Source: Actinoplanes sandaracinus (GTDB taxonomy: Bacteria > Actinomycetota > Actinomycetes > Mycobacteriales > Micromonosporaceae). Taken from it: DNA of 64,000 nt. Position 1 is the first letter of the stretch. Each line of letters starts with the position of its first letter. Under the pieces are notes generated by a model. The model was given only the letters and a program-made list of their open reading frames with translations. It searched no databases and was not told where the DNA came from. A program made the position numbers and the translations under genes. Below are positions 8,464 through 16,384 of the stretch, piece after piece. The stretch is from assembly GCF_030009775.1 (NCBI RefSeq), contig NZ_JASCTH010000026.1, forward strand, positions 1 through 64,000, in the 5' to 3' direction.

Positions 8464-9423
8464 TCAGGGGTGGAGCCGGCGGGACGGGTCGGGGTCGGGG
8501 GTGACGCTCACGTGCGTACGGTCGAGATCGGCAGGAGTCGGCATGCGGCTGCCCGGCAGGCTGACCGCGGCCGCGCCCCACGCCAGGCCCTCGGTGAGTG
8601 CGGCGGAGCCGCGCGCGCCGCCCGCGAGAAATCCGGCGAGCAGGGCGTCACCGGCACCGACCGTGCTGCGCGGCACCGGCACCGGGGAGACTCCGCAGAG
8701 GACGCCGTCGGCGTCGACCAGAACGGCGCCGTCGGCGCCGAGGCTGGCCAGGACCGCGCCGGCGCCCGCGGCGCGGAGCCGTTCGCAGGCCTCGATCACG
8801 TCGCCGAGGGTGGCCGGTTCGGCGCCGACCGCCTCGGCCAGCTCCTCGCGGTTCGGCTTGACCAGGGCCGCGCCCGCCGCGACACCGGCGAGCAGGGCCG
8901 GGCCACTGCTGTCGACCGCGAGCCGGCTGCCCGCGGCGACCAGCCGTTCACACAGGTCGGCGAAGGCGGCGATACTCGGGCCGGGCGGCAGGCTGCCGCA
9001 GATCACCACCCAGTCGGCGGCGCTCGCGACTGCCAGCACCGCATCGCTGACCTGGGCGAACTCGGCGTCGGAAACGACCGGTCCGGCTTCGTTGATCTTC
9101 GTGACGGTGCCGTCCGGCTCGGCCAGGGTGATGTTGGAGCGGGTCCGCCCGGCGATCGGCACGGCCAGCATGTCGACACCCTCACCTTTGAGCAGGTCGA
9201 CGAGCTGGTCCCCCTCGGCGCCGCCGGTCGGGACGACGGCCGTGGACCGCAGCCCGTTGGCGAGCAGCGCCCGTGAGACGTTGACGCCCTTGCCGCCCGG
9301 ATCGATGTGCGAGTCGCCGGCCCGCAGCACCTCGCCGCGGACCAGTGCGTCGACCTCGAGGGCCCGGTCGACGCTGGGGTTGAGAGTGACGGTGAGGATC
9401 ATGCCGGTATCGGTGGCCGTCAT
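8464..9423 (-). CDS. fruK: PfkB-family sugar-phosphate kinase (1-phosphofructokinase-like)
   Basis: This ribokinase-fold kinase phosphorylates fructose-1-phosphate or a related ketose phosphate. The 319-residue protein has N-terminal ILTVTLNPSVDRAL and PGGKGVNVSRAL. The C-terminal PfkB signature with the catalytic Asp is STVGAGDALLAGF. Sequence features fit FruK best, but LacC-type tagatose-6-phosphate kinases share them. Next to a hexitol permease and an MDR dehydrogenase, a ketose-6-phosphate substrate is also possible. Its start overlaps the DeoR gene stop (ATGA). Confidence 0.85.
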   Translation of the reverse strand: MTATDTGMILTVTLNPSVDRALEVDALVRGEVLRAGDSHIDPGGKGVNVSRALLANGLRSTAVVPTGGAEGDQLVDLLKGEGVDMLAVPIAGRTRSNITLAEPDGTVTKINEAGPVVSDAEFAQVSDAVLAVASAADWVVICGSLPPGPSIAAFADLCERLVAAGSRLAVDSSGPALLAGVAAGAALVKPNREELAEAVGAEPATLGDVIEACERLRAAGAGAVLASLGADGAVLVDADGVLCGVSPVPVPRSTVGAGDALLAGFLAGGARGSAALTEGLAWGAAAVSLPGSRMPTPADLDRTHVSVTPDPDPSRRLHP

Positions 9424-10181
9424 GCGCGGACCACCCGGATGCCGGTGGCCTCGACCTCAGCGGCGAGATCGTGGTCCAGGCCGTTGTCGGTGATCAGCAG
9501 ATCGAGATCGGTCAGAGCGCCGAACTTGGCCAGGTAGTCATTGCCGATCTTGGTGTGATCGGCGAGCAGCACCACCCGGCGGGCCGCGGCGATCATCGCC
9601 CGCTTGACCGCCGCCTCGGCCGGGTCGGGTGTGGTCATGCCCCGTTCGACGGTGCATCCGTTCGCGCCCATGAAGGCGACGTCGACATACATGTCGGCGA
9701 GCGGCCGCAGCGCCCAGTCGTCCACGGTGGCCAGGGTCTTCCCGCGCACCCGGCCGCCGAGCAGCAGCACGGTTAGGTTGGGCTTGAGGCCGAGCGCGGC
9801 CGCCAGCACCGGCGAGTTCACCACCACGGTGAGTTCCCGGTCGGCCGGCAGCAACTGGGCGAGCCGGGCCGTCGTGGTTCCGGCGTCGAGGATGATCGCC
9901 CCGTCCTGCGGGACCTCGGCGAGCGCGGCCTTGGCGATCCGCTCCTTCTCGCTGATCAGGACCGCGTCCCGGGCGGCCAGGGCGGGCTCGAAGCCGAGCC
10001 GCTCGACCGGGATGGCCCCGCCGTGCACCCGGCGCAGCACGCCGGACCGCTCCAGCACGGTGAGGTCGCGACGGATCGTCTCGGCCGTCACCCCGAAGGT
10101 CTCGGCCAGCGCGACGACGTCGACCCGGCCCTCGGCACGGGCCCGCCGGACTATCTCCTGCTGGCGTTCCTCCGCGTACAT
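9420..10181 (-). CDS. DeoR-family transcriptional regulator of the PTS operon
   Basis: The N-terminal winged helix (YAEERQQEIV, then VTAETIRRDLTVLE) is typical of DeoR/GlpR/FruR. The C-terminal domain (about 75-250) binds a sugar phosphate, with the conserved DAGTTTARLAQLL loop. It is the first gene of the operon and probably controls it in response to the phosphorylated sugar. I chose the ATG at 10181 (MYAEER); a GTG two codons upstream is possible. The 154-base gap upstream, with inverted repeats, is the likely operator region. Confidence 0.9.
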   Translation of the reverse strand: MYAEERQQEIVRRARAEGRVDVVALAETFGVTAETIRRDLTVLERSGVLRRVHGGAIPVERLGFEPALAARDAVLISEKERIAKAALAEVPQDGAIILDAGTTTARLAQLLPADRELTVVVNSPVLAAALGLKPNLTVLLLGGRVRGKTLATVDDWALRPLADMYVDVAFMGANGCTVERGMTTPDPAEAAVKRAMIAAARRVVLLADHTKIGNDYLAKFGALTDLDLLITDNGLDHDLAAEVEATGIRVVRA

Positions 10182-10250
10182 CCCCACCCACCCGACTCGT
10201 TTTGGCTTTGTCTTTGTTTACGCCCGGTTCTGCCCGAGCGCAATATGTCG

Positions 10251-10320
10251 AGGAGATTTCAGTCTCCTAAACTCGCAGCTAAATACAGGTCAAACCACCA
10301 TCTAACCGGAGAGTCCGGTT
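10251..10320. promoter_or_regulatory. inverted repeats in the promoter region of the DeoR gene
   Basis: There are two inverted repeats in this relatively A/T-rich gap: AGGAGA/TCTCCT (10251-10268) and AACCGGA/TCCGGTT (10304-10320). The second lies just after the NUDIX-like gene stop and may end that transcript. The first is well placed for a regulator of the PTS operon. Confidence 0.4.
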
Positions 10321-10335
10321 GTGTTGGTTTGCCTT

Positions 10336-11055
10336 TCAGGCGAGGTGACGCTCGACCGAGACGATCCGCTCCGGCGTGCCGTGCAGCACCAGCAGACCGC
10401 CCTCCGGGATCGTCGCGTCCACCGGGAACGGCGCCAGACGGCGAGACAGTTCCTGAATGGCGCCGAGTTCCGCGCAGACCGCCGCCGGACGGCCGGTCGC
10501 GAACGACTCCTCGGCGATGCGCAGCGCGCGCTCCGGATCGTCACCCGCCCGCAGATCGCCGGCCCCGTACGCGGAAAGGATCGACCCTGCCGGAACCCGC
10601 GCGGGGCGCATCAGGATCACACTGCTCGTGCTCACCCGCACCCGATTCTGCAACTCGTGAAGAATCCGCACGTCGTCCGGGCGGCTCAAGGCGTCGGCGG
10701 CCCGCTGCGGCGACAGCCAGAACAGGTCGTCCAACTCGTCGGACGCGGTGAAATCGCAGGTCGCGGCCGGGTCCACCTCGGCCGCGAAATAGTCGACGTG
10801 CTCTGGCCAACCCTGTTTCAGATAGTCGGTGCCACCGAGCCACGGCCCGAGCCGCACGGACAGGCCCACCTTCTCGGAGACCACCCGGACCGCCGCCGCC
10901 ACCATGTGCTCCCCCGGCTTCGTCCGCCCGTGCGGGAAGCACCACTCGCCGTGCGGCCGGTGCACGACGACGATCTCCCGGGCGTTTCCCGCACCACGCC
11001 ACAGGACGGCACCGGCTGCCGTGACGGGCGCGGAAAACGACGGTCCGTAGTTCAC
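10336..11055 (-). CDS. NUDIX plus histidine-phosphatase-like protein with degenerate active sites (MutT1-like)
   Basis: This 239-residue two-domain protein is arranged like actinobacterial MutT1. Residues 1-140 have a NUDIX fold, but the box GRTKPGEHMVAAAVRVVSEK lacks the REUXEE glutamates (RVVSEK instead). Residues 145-239 resemble a SixA-type phosphatase in which the catalytic RHG/RHA is RPA (VILMRPARVP). MutT1 enzymes clear oxidised nucleotides and diadenosine polyphosphates; this one probably cannot do so by the usual chemistry. The start is GTG, preceded by TAATGT at 6 bases, so it is likely leaderless. Confidence 0.6.
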   Translation of the reverse strand: MNYGPSFSAPVTAAGAVLWRGAGNAREIVVVHRPHGEWCFPHGRTKPGEHMVAAAVRVVSEKVGLSVRLGPWLGGTDYLKQGWPEHVDYFAAEVDPAATCDFTASDELDDLFWLSPQRAADALSRPDDVRILHELQNRVRVSTSSVILMRPARVPAGSILSAYGAGDLRAGDDPERALRIAEESFATGRPAAVCAELGAIQELSRRLAPFPVDATIPEGGLLVLHGTPERIVSVERHLA

Positions 11056-11061
11056 TGCCTC

Positions 11062-11067
11062 ACATTA
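11062..11067 (-). promoter_or_regulatory. -10 element of a leaderless promoter
   Basis: TAATGT on the minus strand is followed by 6 bases and then the GTG start of the NUDIX-like gene. Confidence 0.5.
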
Positions 11068-11134
11068 GGCCCGTGACCGGCCGCAACGTACTGCCCCGTT
11101 AGTGGGACGAGAGGTCACCGCGCCGCGTAACCGG

Positions 11135-11794
11135 TCAGGCGGCATCCGCGCCACCGTGCGGGGGCAGGCCGAGGGTCTTGCGGATGGCCGCCTGCACCTC
11201 GTCGACGCCCCGCCGGCCGTCCACATCGTGCACGACCTCCTTGCGCCGGAACAGCTCCAGCACCGGGCGGGTCTTCTCGTGGTAGTCGCGCAGCCGGGAC
11301 TCCAGCGCCTCCGGGGTGTCGTCGGCCCTGGTGATCAGCTGATGGCCGCAGATGTCGCAGCAGCCCTCGACCTCCGGGCGGTCGGCGATCAGGTTGTAGT
11401 CCATGCCGCAGTTCGGGCAGAGCCGGCGGCTGAGCACCCGGCGGCGCACCTCGTCGTCGGTGAGCTCCAGGTTGATCACGGCGTCGATGTCGTAGGTCTC
11501 CATGAAGAACTCGGCCTGCCGGCCGTTGCGTGGGAAGCCGTCGACGATGAAGCCGTAGTTCCAGTCGTGGATGCCCAGACGGCGGCGAACCACCTCCTCG
11601 ACCAGGTCGTCGTCGACCAGCTCACCGGCCGCCATGATCCGCTTGACCTGGGCGCCGATCTTGGTGTGCTGGCGCACGTGCCAGCGGAAGATGTCGCCGA
11701 CACTGATGTGCACCAGGTCCAGGTCCTCGCGCAGCATCTTGGCCTGGGTGCCCTTGCCGCTGCCCTGAACGCCCATGATCACGTACTTGCGCAT
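11135..11794 (-). CDS. adk: adenylate kinase (zinc-lid type)
   Basis: The enzyme interconverts ATP plus AMP with two ADP. The 219-residue protein begins with the P-loop GVQGSGKGTQ, has the NMP-binding region (FIVDGFPRN) and a lid with four cysteines (CPNC and CDIC) that would bind zinc. The start at 11794 has GGGAGA upstream; the longer frame is not supported. Actinobacteria normally carry adk in the secY ribosomal cluster, so this copy, away from ribosomal genes, may be a paralogue. Confidence 0.9.
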   Translation of the reverse strand: MRKYVIMGVQGSGKGTQAKMLREDLDLVHISVGDIFRWHVRQHTKIGAQVKRIMAAGELVDDDLVEEVVRRRLGIHDWNYGFIVDGFPRNGRQAEFFMETYDIDAVINLELTDDEVRRRVLSRRLCPNCGMDYNLIADRPEVEGCCDICGHQLITRADDTPEALESRLRDYHEKTRPVLELFRRKEVVHDVDGRRGVDEVQAAIRKTLGLPPHGGADAA

Positions 11795-11855
11795 GTGGCT
11801 CTCTCCCGAAAGCTCAGTCCGCGACGCCCCGGCGCAGCGAACCCGGTCAACGTGG

Positions 11856-12458
11856 TCAGTCCGCGGCGCCCAGGCGCAGCGGGCCGGGCGCGCGCCCGGA
11901 CAACGTGGTCGGATCGATGCTCCAGGCGCCGGCCACCCGGAACACGTCCCGCTCGGCGACCAGCACGGACGCCTCCGGGTCGAGGTCCTCGGGCAGTCCG
12001 GCGTCGCGCTCGGCCTCGTCCGGCGTGCCGAACCAGGACGTGACCTCACCGGTCTGACCGACATAGCCGAAGGCGCGCAGAAGATCACCGGCGTCGGCGC
12101 GCTGCCACCGGTGCAGCTCGGTGACCCGGTGGGTGGCGAAGTACTGCACCTCGGCGCCGAGGGCCGCGGAGAGGGCGACGACGTCCGGCCCGGGATTCAT
12201 CAGCCGCCGGCCGACCGCGAGCACCCAGGTGCCACGGGCGCCGGGCAGGGGTGGGGTGATCGCGACCCGGTCGTCGGTGAGATGGGCCAGGTCCATCCCG
12301 TCGCGCCAGGGCGCCGTGCCGAGGTCACGCAGGCCCAGTGCTTTCAGTACCGCTTCCGGCTCGCCTCCGGCAATGGCAAGCCAAGCCTGCTTGCCTCCGA
12401 AACCGGTCATGACGTCAACCATGGCGCCAACGCTATCCGGCGGGGCCGTGCGGCTCAC
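11856..12458 (-). CDS. hypothetical protein coupled to the PemK-like gene
   Basis: I do not recognise this 200-residue protein. It has a repeated Ala/Gly/Leu-rich pattern (WLAIAGGEPEAVLKALGL near the N-terminus, VLAVGRRL in the middle) and is acidic, with no signal peptide or membrane segment. Its GTG start overlaps the stop of the PemK-like gene (GTGA), so the two are translated together. A second possible start is the ATG at 12422 (188 residues). Coupling to a toxin-fold gene makes an accessory or antitoxin-like role possible, but nothing in the sequence proves it. Confidence 0.65.
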   Translation of the reverse strand: MSRTAPPDSVGAMVDVMTGFGGKQAWLAIAGGEPEAVLKALGLRDLGTAPWRDGMDLAHLTDDRVAITPPLPGARGTWVLAVGRRLMNPGPDVVALSAALGAEVQYFATHRVTELHRWQRADAGDLLRAFGYVGQTGEVTSWFGTPDEAERDAGLPEDLDPEASVLVAERDVFRVAGAWSIDPTTLSGRAPGPLRLGAAD

Positions 12459-13006
12459 GGCCAGCCGTAGTTACGGCGCAGAATCGCCGCGATCCGGTCG
12501 AAACGGGGCCGGTCCAGGACCGCGCCCTCACGCCGGATGCCGTCCTCGTCGACTTCCAGGACCCGGTCGAGGCGCACCCAGCTCGGACGCGCCGAGTCGT
12601 CCCAGCCTCCCGGGCCGAGCGCCAGCCAGTGGCGCTGGCCGTCGCGCTCGCTCTGGCTGGAGAGCATCAGGCCCAGGAGGGTACGGGCGTCGCGCCCCAC
12701 CACCAGCACGGGCCGGTCCTTGCCCTGGGCCGGGTCGTCCTCGTAGGGCACCCAGGTCCAGACGATCTCGCCGGGGTCGGCGTCACCGTCCAGGTTGGGC
12801 GAGTAGGCGAGCTGCCGGCCCTGTTTCGGAACCGGCACCGACCTCGACGGCTTCGGCGGGGCCGCCTGCCGGGGCGGGGTGGCCGGTCTAGGGGCGGCCG
12901 GCCGTGGGCCTGCCGGTCGGGGGGCGGCCCGCGGCCGCGCCGGCGCGGGCTGACGCTCCGGCGCTCCCGCGAGCCGCCGGAAGAAGGCTTTCAGCATTTC
13001 GAGCAC
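12455..13006 (-). CDS. PemK/MazF-fold protein with long proline-rich N-terminus
   Basis: Residues 1-65 are an Arg/Pro/Ala-rich tail. Residues 66-183 carry a MazF/PemK-type SH3-like barrel (PGEIVWTWVPYEDD, then KDRPVLVVGRD, then a C-terminal ILRRNYGW). MazF proteins are mRNA interferases, but this actinobacterial subgroup is often found without a classical antitoxin and may not be toxic. The GTG start at 13006 is preceded by TAAGGT with 6 bases between, so it is likely leaderless. It is coupled to the next gene by a 4-base overlap. Confidence 0.75.
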   Translation of the reverse strand: MLEMLKAFFRRLAGAPERQPAPARPRAAPRPAGPRPAAPRPATPPRQAAPPKPSRSVPVPKQGRQLAYSPNLDGDADPGEIVWTWVPYEDDPAQGKDRPVLVVGRDARTLLGLMLSSQSERDGQRHWLALGPGGWDDSARPSWVRLDRVLEVDEDGIRREGAVLDRPRFDRIAAILRRNYGWP

Positions 13007-13012
13007 GGCGCC

Positions 13013-13018
13013 ACCTTA
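13013..13018 (-). promoter_or_regulatory. -10 element of a leaderless promoter
   Basis: TAAGGT on the minus strand is followed by 6 bases and then the GTG of the PemK-like gene. Confidence 0.5.
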
Positions 13019-13071
13019 CGGGCGGCGGCGGCCGGCCGCACGGGAGCAAGATCCGGCCGGCGGGGTTCCGG

Positions 13072-13866
13072 TCAGCCGACGAAGTCCTGGGTCATCCAGG
13101 TGACGCCCTTGGCGTCGCGGACGATGCTCAGCCCGATCCGGGTGAACGATTTGTTCAGCAGGTTCTTGCGGTGGCCGTCGTTCGGCGGCACCTCGGCCAG
13201 CATCGAGTCGGTCAGCCCGTTCGCGGCCTTGACCATGGCGGAGTCGCTGCTGCCGCTGGAGCCGTAGCCGATGTTCTCGCCGGCGGTGCCCCACTTGACG
13301 TTCTGGGCACTGAACCGCTCGCCGAGCCCGGCCTCGCCGGGGCACTGGTGCGACAGCCCGCAGCCGTCGATCATCAGCTGGGTGTGCACGGCGGCGGCCT
13401 TGGAGAGGTTGGTGTCCAGGGTGAGCGCCTTGAGACCGTCAGCCACCCGGGCCGCGTTGATGTGCGCGAGCACCTGCTCGGCGACCGTCCCGGACGTCAC
13501 CGGAGCACTCCCCCGTACGGCCGCGGCGCCGGCCTTCTTGGCCGCGGCCGGACTCGCGGTCGTCTTCACCGGAACCTTCGGGGAGGCGGACCTGGAACTC
13601 GCCGACGCTGAGGGGGACGCCGCGGCACTGGGCGGCTGAGCCGGCTCGGAAGCCGTCCCGGTGGCCGCGGGGCTGGACAACAGGTCACCCTCGCTCGGGG
13701 CGGCGGAGGTCCCGGCCGCGGCGAGCGGGGCGTTCACGGAGGTGGCGCCGGGGGACTCGGTGTCGCCTCGGGCCATTCCGGCGGCCAGGAATCCAGCGCC
13801 GATCACGACGGCCGTCGACCCCGCTGCCAGGGAGTAACGGAATCGGGCAGCGGCGGAGAGCGGCAC
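13072..13866 (-). CDS. secreted CAP-domain (SCP/PR-1) protein
   Basis: This 264-residue exported protein has a signal or anchor segment (about 8-30) and a Ser/Ala/Pro-rich linker to about residue 130. A CAP domain follows (INAARVADGLKALTLDTNLS, then AGENIGYG, then GHRKNLLNKSFTRIGLSI). Bacterial CAP proteins are secreted and their activity is usually unknown. The expected histidine pair is partly kept (H in LSHQC and GHRKN). The start is GTG behind GAGGTGAAC. It stands alone between the PemK-like and DUF397 genes. Confidence 0.85.
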   Translation of the reverse strand: MPLSAAARFRYSLAAGSTAVVIGAGFLAAGMARGDTESPGATSVNAPLAAAGTSAAPSEGDLLSSPAATGTASEPAQPPSAAASPSASASSRSASPKVPVKTTASPAAAKKAGAAAVRGSAPVTSGTVAEQVLAHINAARVADGLKALTLDTNLSKAAAVHTQLMIDGCGLSHQCPGEAGLGERFSAQNVKWGTAGENIGYGSSGSSDSAMVKAANGLTDSMLAEVPPNDGHRKNLLNKSFTRIGLSIVRDAKGVTWMTQDFVG

Positions 13867-13975
13867 GGATGTTCACCTCAGCGAGTAGGGGCAGGAAAGA
13901 TCCCCATCACTATGGGCGAGCGGCACGGCGGCGACAGCCTCGGAAAGGATTCCTTAAGGACAGGCTCACCGAGTC

Positions 13976-14179
13976 CTAAAGGTCGAACTCGCCGGCCCGC
14001 ACTCCGGCCAGGAAGACGCCCCACTCCTCGCGGGTGAACACGAGGGTGGCGCCGCCGGGGTCCTTGGTGTCACGGATGGCGACGATGCCGGGAAGATTGC
14101 CGGCGACCTCGACACAGTCGCCCCCGTTGCCGCCGCTGCGAGTGCTCTTGTGCCAGACGGCACCCGTGAGATCAGCCAT
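13976..14179 (-). CDS. DUF397-domain small protein
   Basis: This 67-residue protein has the DUF397 pattern (WHKSTRSGGNGGDCVEVA, then IRDTKDP, then FTREEWGVFLAGVRAGEF). Such proteins are encoded beside WhiJ-type helix-turn-helix regulators in streptomycetes and relatives and are thought to modulate them. It overlaps the regulator gene by 8 bases, so the two are made together. Confidence 0.9.
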   Translation of the reverse strand: MADLTGAVWHKSTRSGGNGGDCVEVAGNLPGIVAIRDTKDPGGATLVFTREEWGVFLAGVRAGEFDL

Positions 14180-15047
14180 CGCTCTCCTCGATGATCGTAC
14201 GGATGAGATCGTCGGAATCGGCCTGGTTCAAGGCGTTCACTTCGAGTTCGCCCCAGATCGACTCGTACGTCTCCACCTCCGCGAGCTTATCCAGGTAGAG
14301 CGCCCCGGTGAGGCTCTCGCAATAGATGGTGGTCGGTTCCGGCGAGGCGGTGCCGACGGCCGGGAACTCGAGGACGGTGAACTGCCCGGAGCCGACCGCC
14401 TTGTGCGGGCCGGCCGCGAACGGGATCACGCGCACCCCGACGTTCGGCCGGGTCGACACGTTGACCAGATGGGCCAGTTGCTTCTGCATGCCGAGGGTGT
14501 CTGGGATGGCCCGGCGCAGCACGCCCTCATCGACGATCACGTCGAGCCGGGGCGCCTCGGGCAGCCGCCGGCTGAGCAGCGACTGCCGTTCCAGCCGGAC
14601 GGCCACGGCGTTGGCGACGGCCTCGGCGTCGTCGCCGTGCCAGCCACGGAAGACGGCCTCGGCGTACTCCCTGGTCTGTAGTAGACCGGGGATCACGCTG
14701 GGGGCGAACGAGCGCAGCCGGGACGCCGCCTGCTCCATGCCGACATAGAGCTCGAACCAGGCCGGGACCACGTCGCCGTACGCGTGCCACCAGCCTTTGG
14801 CCTTGGACTCGGCGGCCAGCCCGATCAGCACCTCGGTCATGTGGGCCGGGGCCGTGTAGACCCCGCACATGGCGATCACGTCGTGCTTGCGGACCGGGAC
14901 CTCGCCGTTCTCGATCCGGTACATGCGGGCGCGGGAGAACTCCAGCTCGCTCGCGGCCGCCATCAGGGAGATGCCGGCCTGCTCGCGTAACTGACGCAGC
15001 AACCGGCCGACCTGCCGCCTCGGCACGGTCGAGCCCGTCTCGTTCAT
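14172..15047 (-). CDS. WhiJ-type XRE regulator with DUF5753 domain
   Basis: The 291-residue protein has an N-terminal helix-turn-helix (about 10-70: LLRQLREQAGISLMAAASEL, then RIENGEV). A C-terminal DUF5753 domain starts around residue 105 (SFAPSVIPGLLQTREYAEAV). Proteins of this type regulate development and antibiotic production in actinomycetes with DUF397 partners. The ATG at 15047 has GGGAG upstream. The gene is divergent from a small cysteine-motif gene, which is a recurring arrangement. Confidence 0.9.
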   Translation of the reverse strand: MNETGSTVPRRQVGRLLRQLREQAGISLMAAASELEFSRARMYRIENGEVPVRKHDVIAMCGVYTAPAHMTEVLIGLAAESKAKGWWHAYGDVVPAWFELYVGMEQAASRLRSFAPSVIPGLLQTREYAEAVFRGWHGDDAEAVANAVAVRLERQSLLSRRLPEAPRLDVIVDEGVLRRAIPDTLGMQKQLAHLVNVSTRPNVGVRVIPFAAGPHKAVGSGQFTVLEFPAVGTASPEPTTIYCESLTGALYLDKLAEVETYESIWGELEVNALNQADSDDLIRTIIEESDG

Positions 15048-15225
15048 GTCCTCGGTCTCCCGGTGTCCGCCAGCTGTCCGGTTGTATCGAACGAGACGAT
15101 CCTGATGTCTCGTACGAGACGGCGGGAATCCATTTCCGGGATTCTCGCCGGTCCGGCTTGAGCCCGAGCCTAAGGCACGCGAGTCTCCATCGTGTAGTCG
15201 CCGAATCGCTCTTGGTGAGGGTGGA

Positions 15226-15477
15226 ATGCTGGTACCGCGGACCGAACACGTCGGTGAGCGCCCGTCCTGGGACTGCCGGGTCTGCGGCCGGCCGTGGCCG
15301 TGCGCCACCGCGAAGGTCGAGCTGGCCGAGCAGTACCAGACGTTTCCGCACGGCCTCGCGGTCTATCTCGGCTCGTGCATGCTGGAGGCGATCGACGACT
15401 GGCACGGAGGCAACGGCGGCCCGCCCGCCGACCTCTACGACCGGTTCCTGGGCTGGGCCGACAGCGGCGCCACCTGA
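15226..15477 (+). CDS. small CxxC-motif protein divergent from the WhiJ-type regulator
   Basis: This 83-residue protein begins with CRVCGRPWPC near residues 17-26, which could be a metal or redox site. It then has a helical segment (ATAKVELAEQYQTFPHGLAV). Similar small proteins are common beside WhiJ/DUF397 loci, but their function is unknown and some database names for them (for example flavin reductase) are not supported by anything visible here. A GGTGAGGGTGG ribosome site precedes the ATG. Confidence 0.75.
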   Translation: MLVPRTEHVGERPSWDCRVCGRPWPCATAKVELAEQYQTFPHGLAVYLGSCMLEAIDDWHGGNGGPPADLYDRFLGWADSGAT

Positions 15478-15484
15478 GGAGGAC

Positions 15485-16351
15485 TCAGCCCTCGACGCTC
15501 TCGCGCAGCAGGTCGAGCAACTGCCGGTCCTTCACCGCACTGTGGAGCTGGTTCCCGGCGCTGCTCAGGATCACGAACGGGCAGGCCCGGTCGGCGCCGG
15601 TAAGGTCCTTCTCGGCCACCTTGCGGTGGGTGGCCACCTCGTAGACGGTCATCCGGTACCTGCCCTCCACCAGCGGCAGCGTCTTCGAGCCGGACGCGCA
15701 GTCCCGGATCGGCTTGCCCGCGCCGATCACGTCCAGGCAGACCACGAGCCGTGCCTGCGCGGGCTCGGGCGCCCACGTTCGGCGTTGCGCGGCCGGTCCG
15801 GAGAACGCCGCCTGGTTCAGCGTGCGCACCGTGCGGTACTCGGCCTCGGGGGCGGCCCGCTCGCTGATCACCACCGGGTTCGGCCCCTCGCCGCGGAACT
15901 TCGGCGCGGACGGGTAGAACCAGTCCTCGCAGACCCGGTGCAGGTCCTCCTCCCCGCGCACACCGTGGCCGGCGGCCCGCGGACCAGCCGCGACGCCGCC
16001 CTCGGTGGCGCTCGCCGAGGGCTTGCGCGGCGGCAGCGGCGGGGACGCCGCCGGCGAGGTGCCGCCGATGTTGACGAACAGATACGCCGCGGTCCCGAAG
16101 AACCCCAGGACGGCGACCGCGACCACCGCCGAGATCACCAGGGCCCGGCGCCGCGGGGCCGCCTCGTTCTCCGCGGTACGGCCGGAGCCCGCCCCGCCGT
16201 CGCGGCGACCGTCCGGCCCGGCCGGGACGGCGTCGAACTCGCCCAGTTCGAGGCCGCCGAGCGCGACGAGCCGCGCGCCGAGCCCGCCCACCTCACCGTC
16301 GTCGCCCGGTGCGCCCGCTGGACCGCCCGGCGTTTCCCCTGCATGCCGCAT
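15485..16351 (-). CDS. single-pass membrane protein of unknown function
   Basis: The 288-residue protein has a disordered Gly/Ala-rich cytoplasmic N-terminus (1-65), an Arg-rich stop and one membrane helix (about 70-93, LVISAVVAVAVLGFFGTAAY). A Pro/Ser linker leads to an extracytoplasmic domain (about 125-288) with four cysteines that could form disulfides. No family was recognised. The ATG is preceded by GGGGAG. A TATAGT (16385-16390) upstream is a candidate -10. Confidence 0.7.
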   Translation of the reverse strand: MRHAGETPGGPAGAPGDDGEVGGLGARLVALGGLELGEFDAVPAGPDGRRDGGAGSGRTAENEAAPRRRALVISAVVAVAVLGFFGTAAYLFVNIGGTSPAASPPLPPRKPSASATEGGVAAGPRAAGHGVRGEEDLHRVCEDWFYPSAPKFRGEGPNPVVISERAAPEAEYRTVRTLNQAAFSGPAAQRRTWAPEPAQARLVVCLDVIGAGKPIRDCASGSKTLPLVEGRYRMTVYEVATHRKVAEKDLTGADRACPFVILSSAGNQLHSAVKDRQLLDLLRESVEG

Positions 16352-16384
16352 GATTCGCTCCCCGCCCCGCTCCCGAGGCGACGA

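Noticed and set aside
11795..12088. N-terminal extension of adenylate kinase
   Set aside because: It overlaps the upstream gene and lacks any family similarity; the P-loop starts a few residues after the ATG at 11794.
13867..13975. A c-di-AMP-type riboswitch before the CAP-domain gene
   Set aside because: Actinobacterial secreted wall proteins sometimes have one, but the 109-base gap is too short and lacks the conserved elements.
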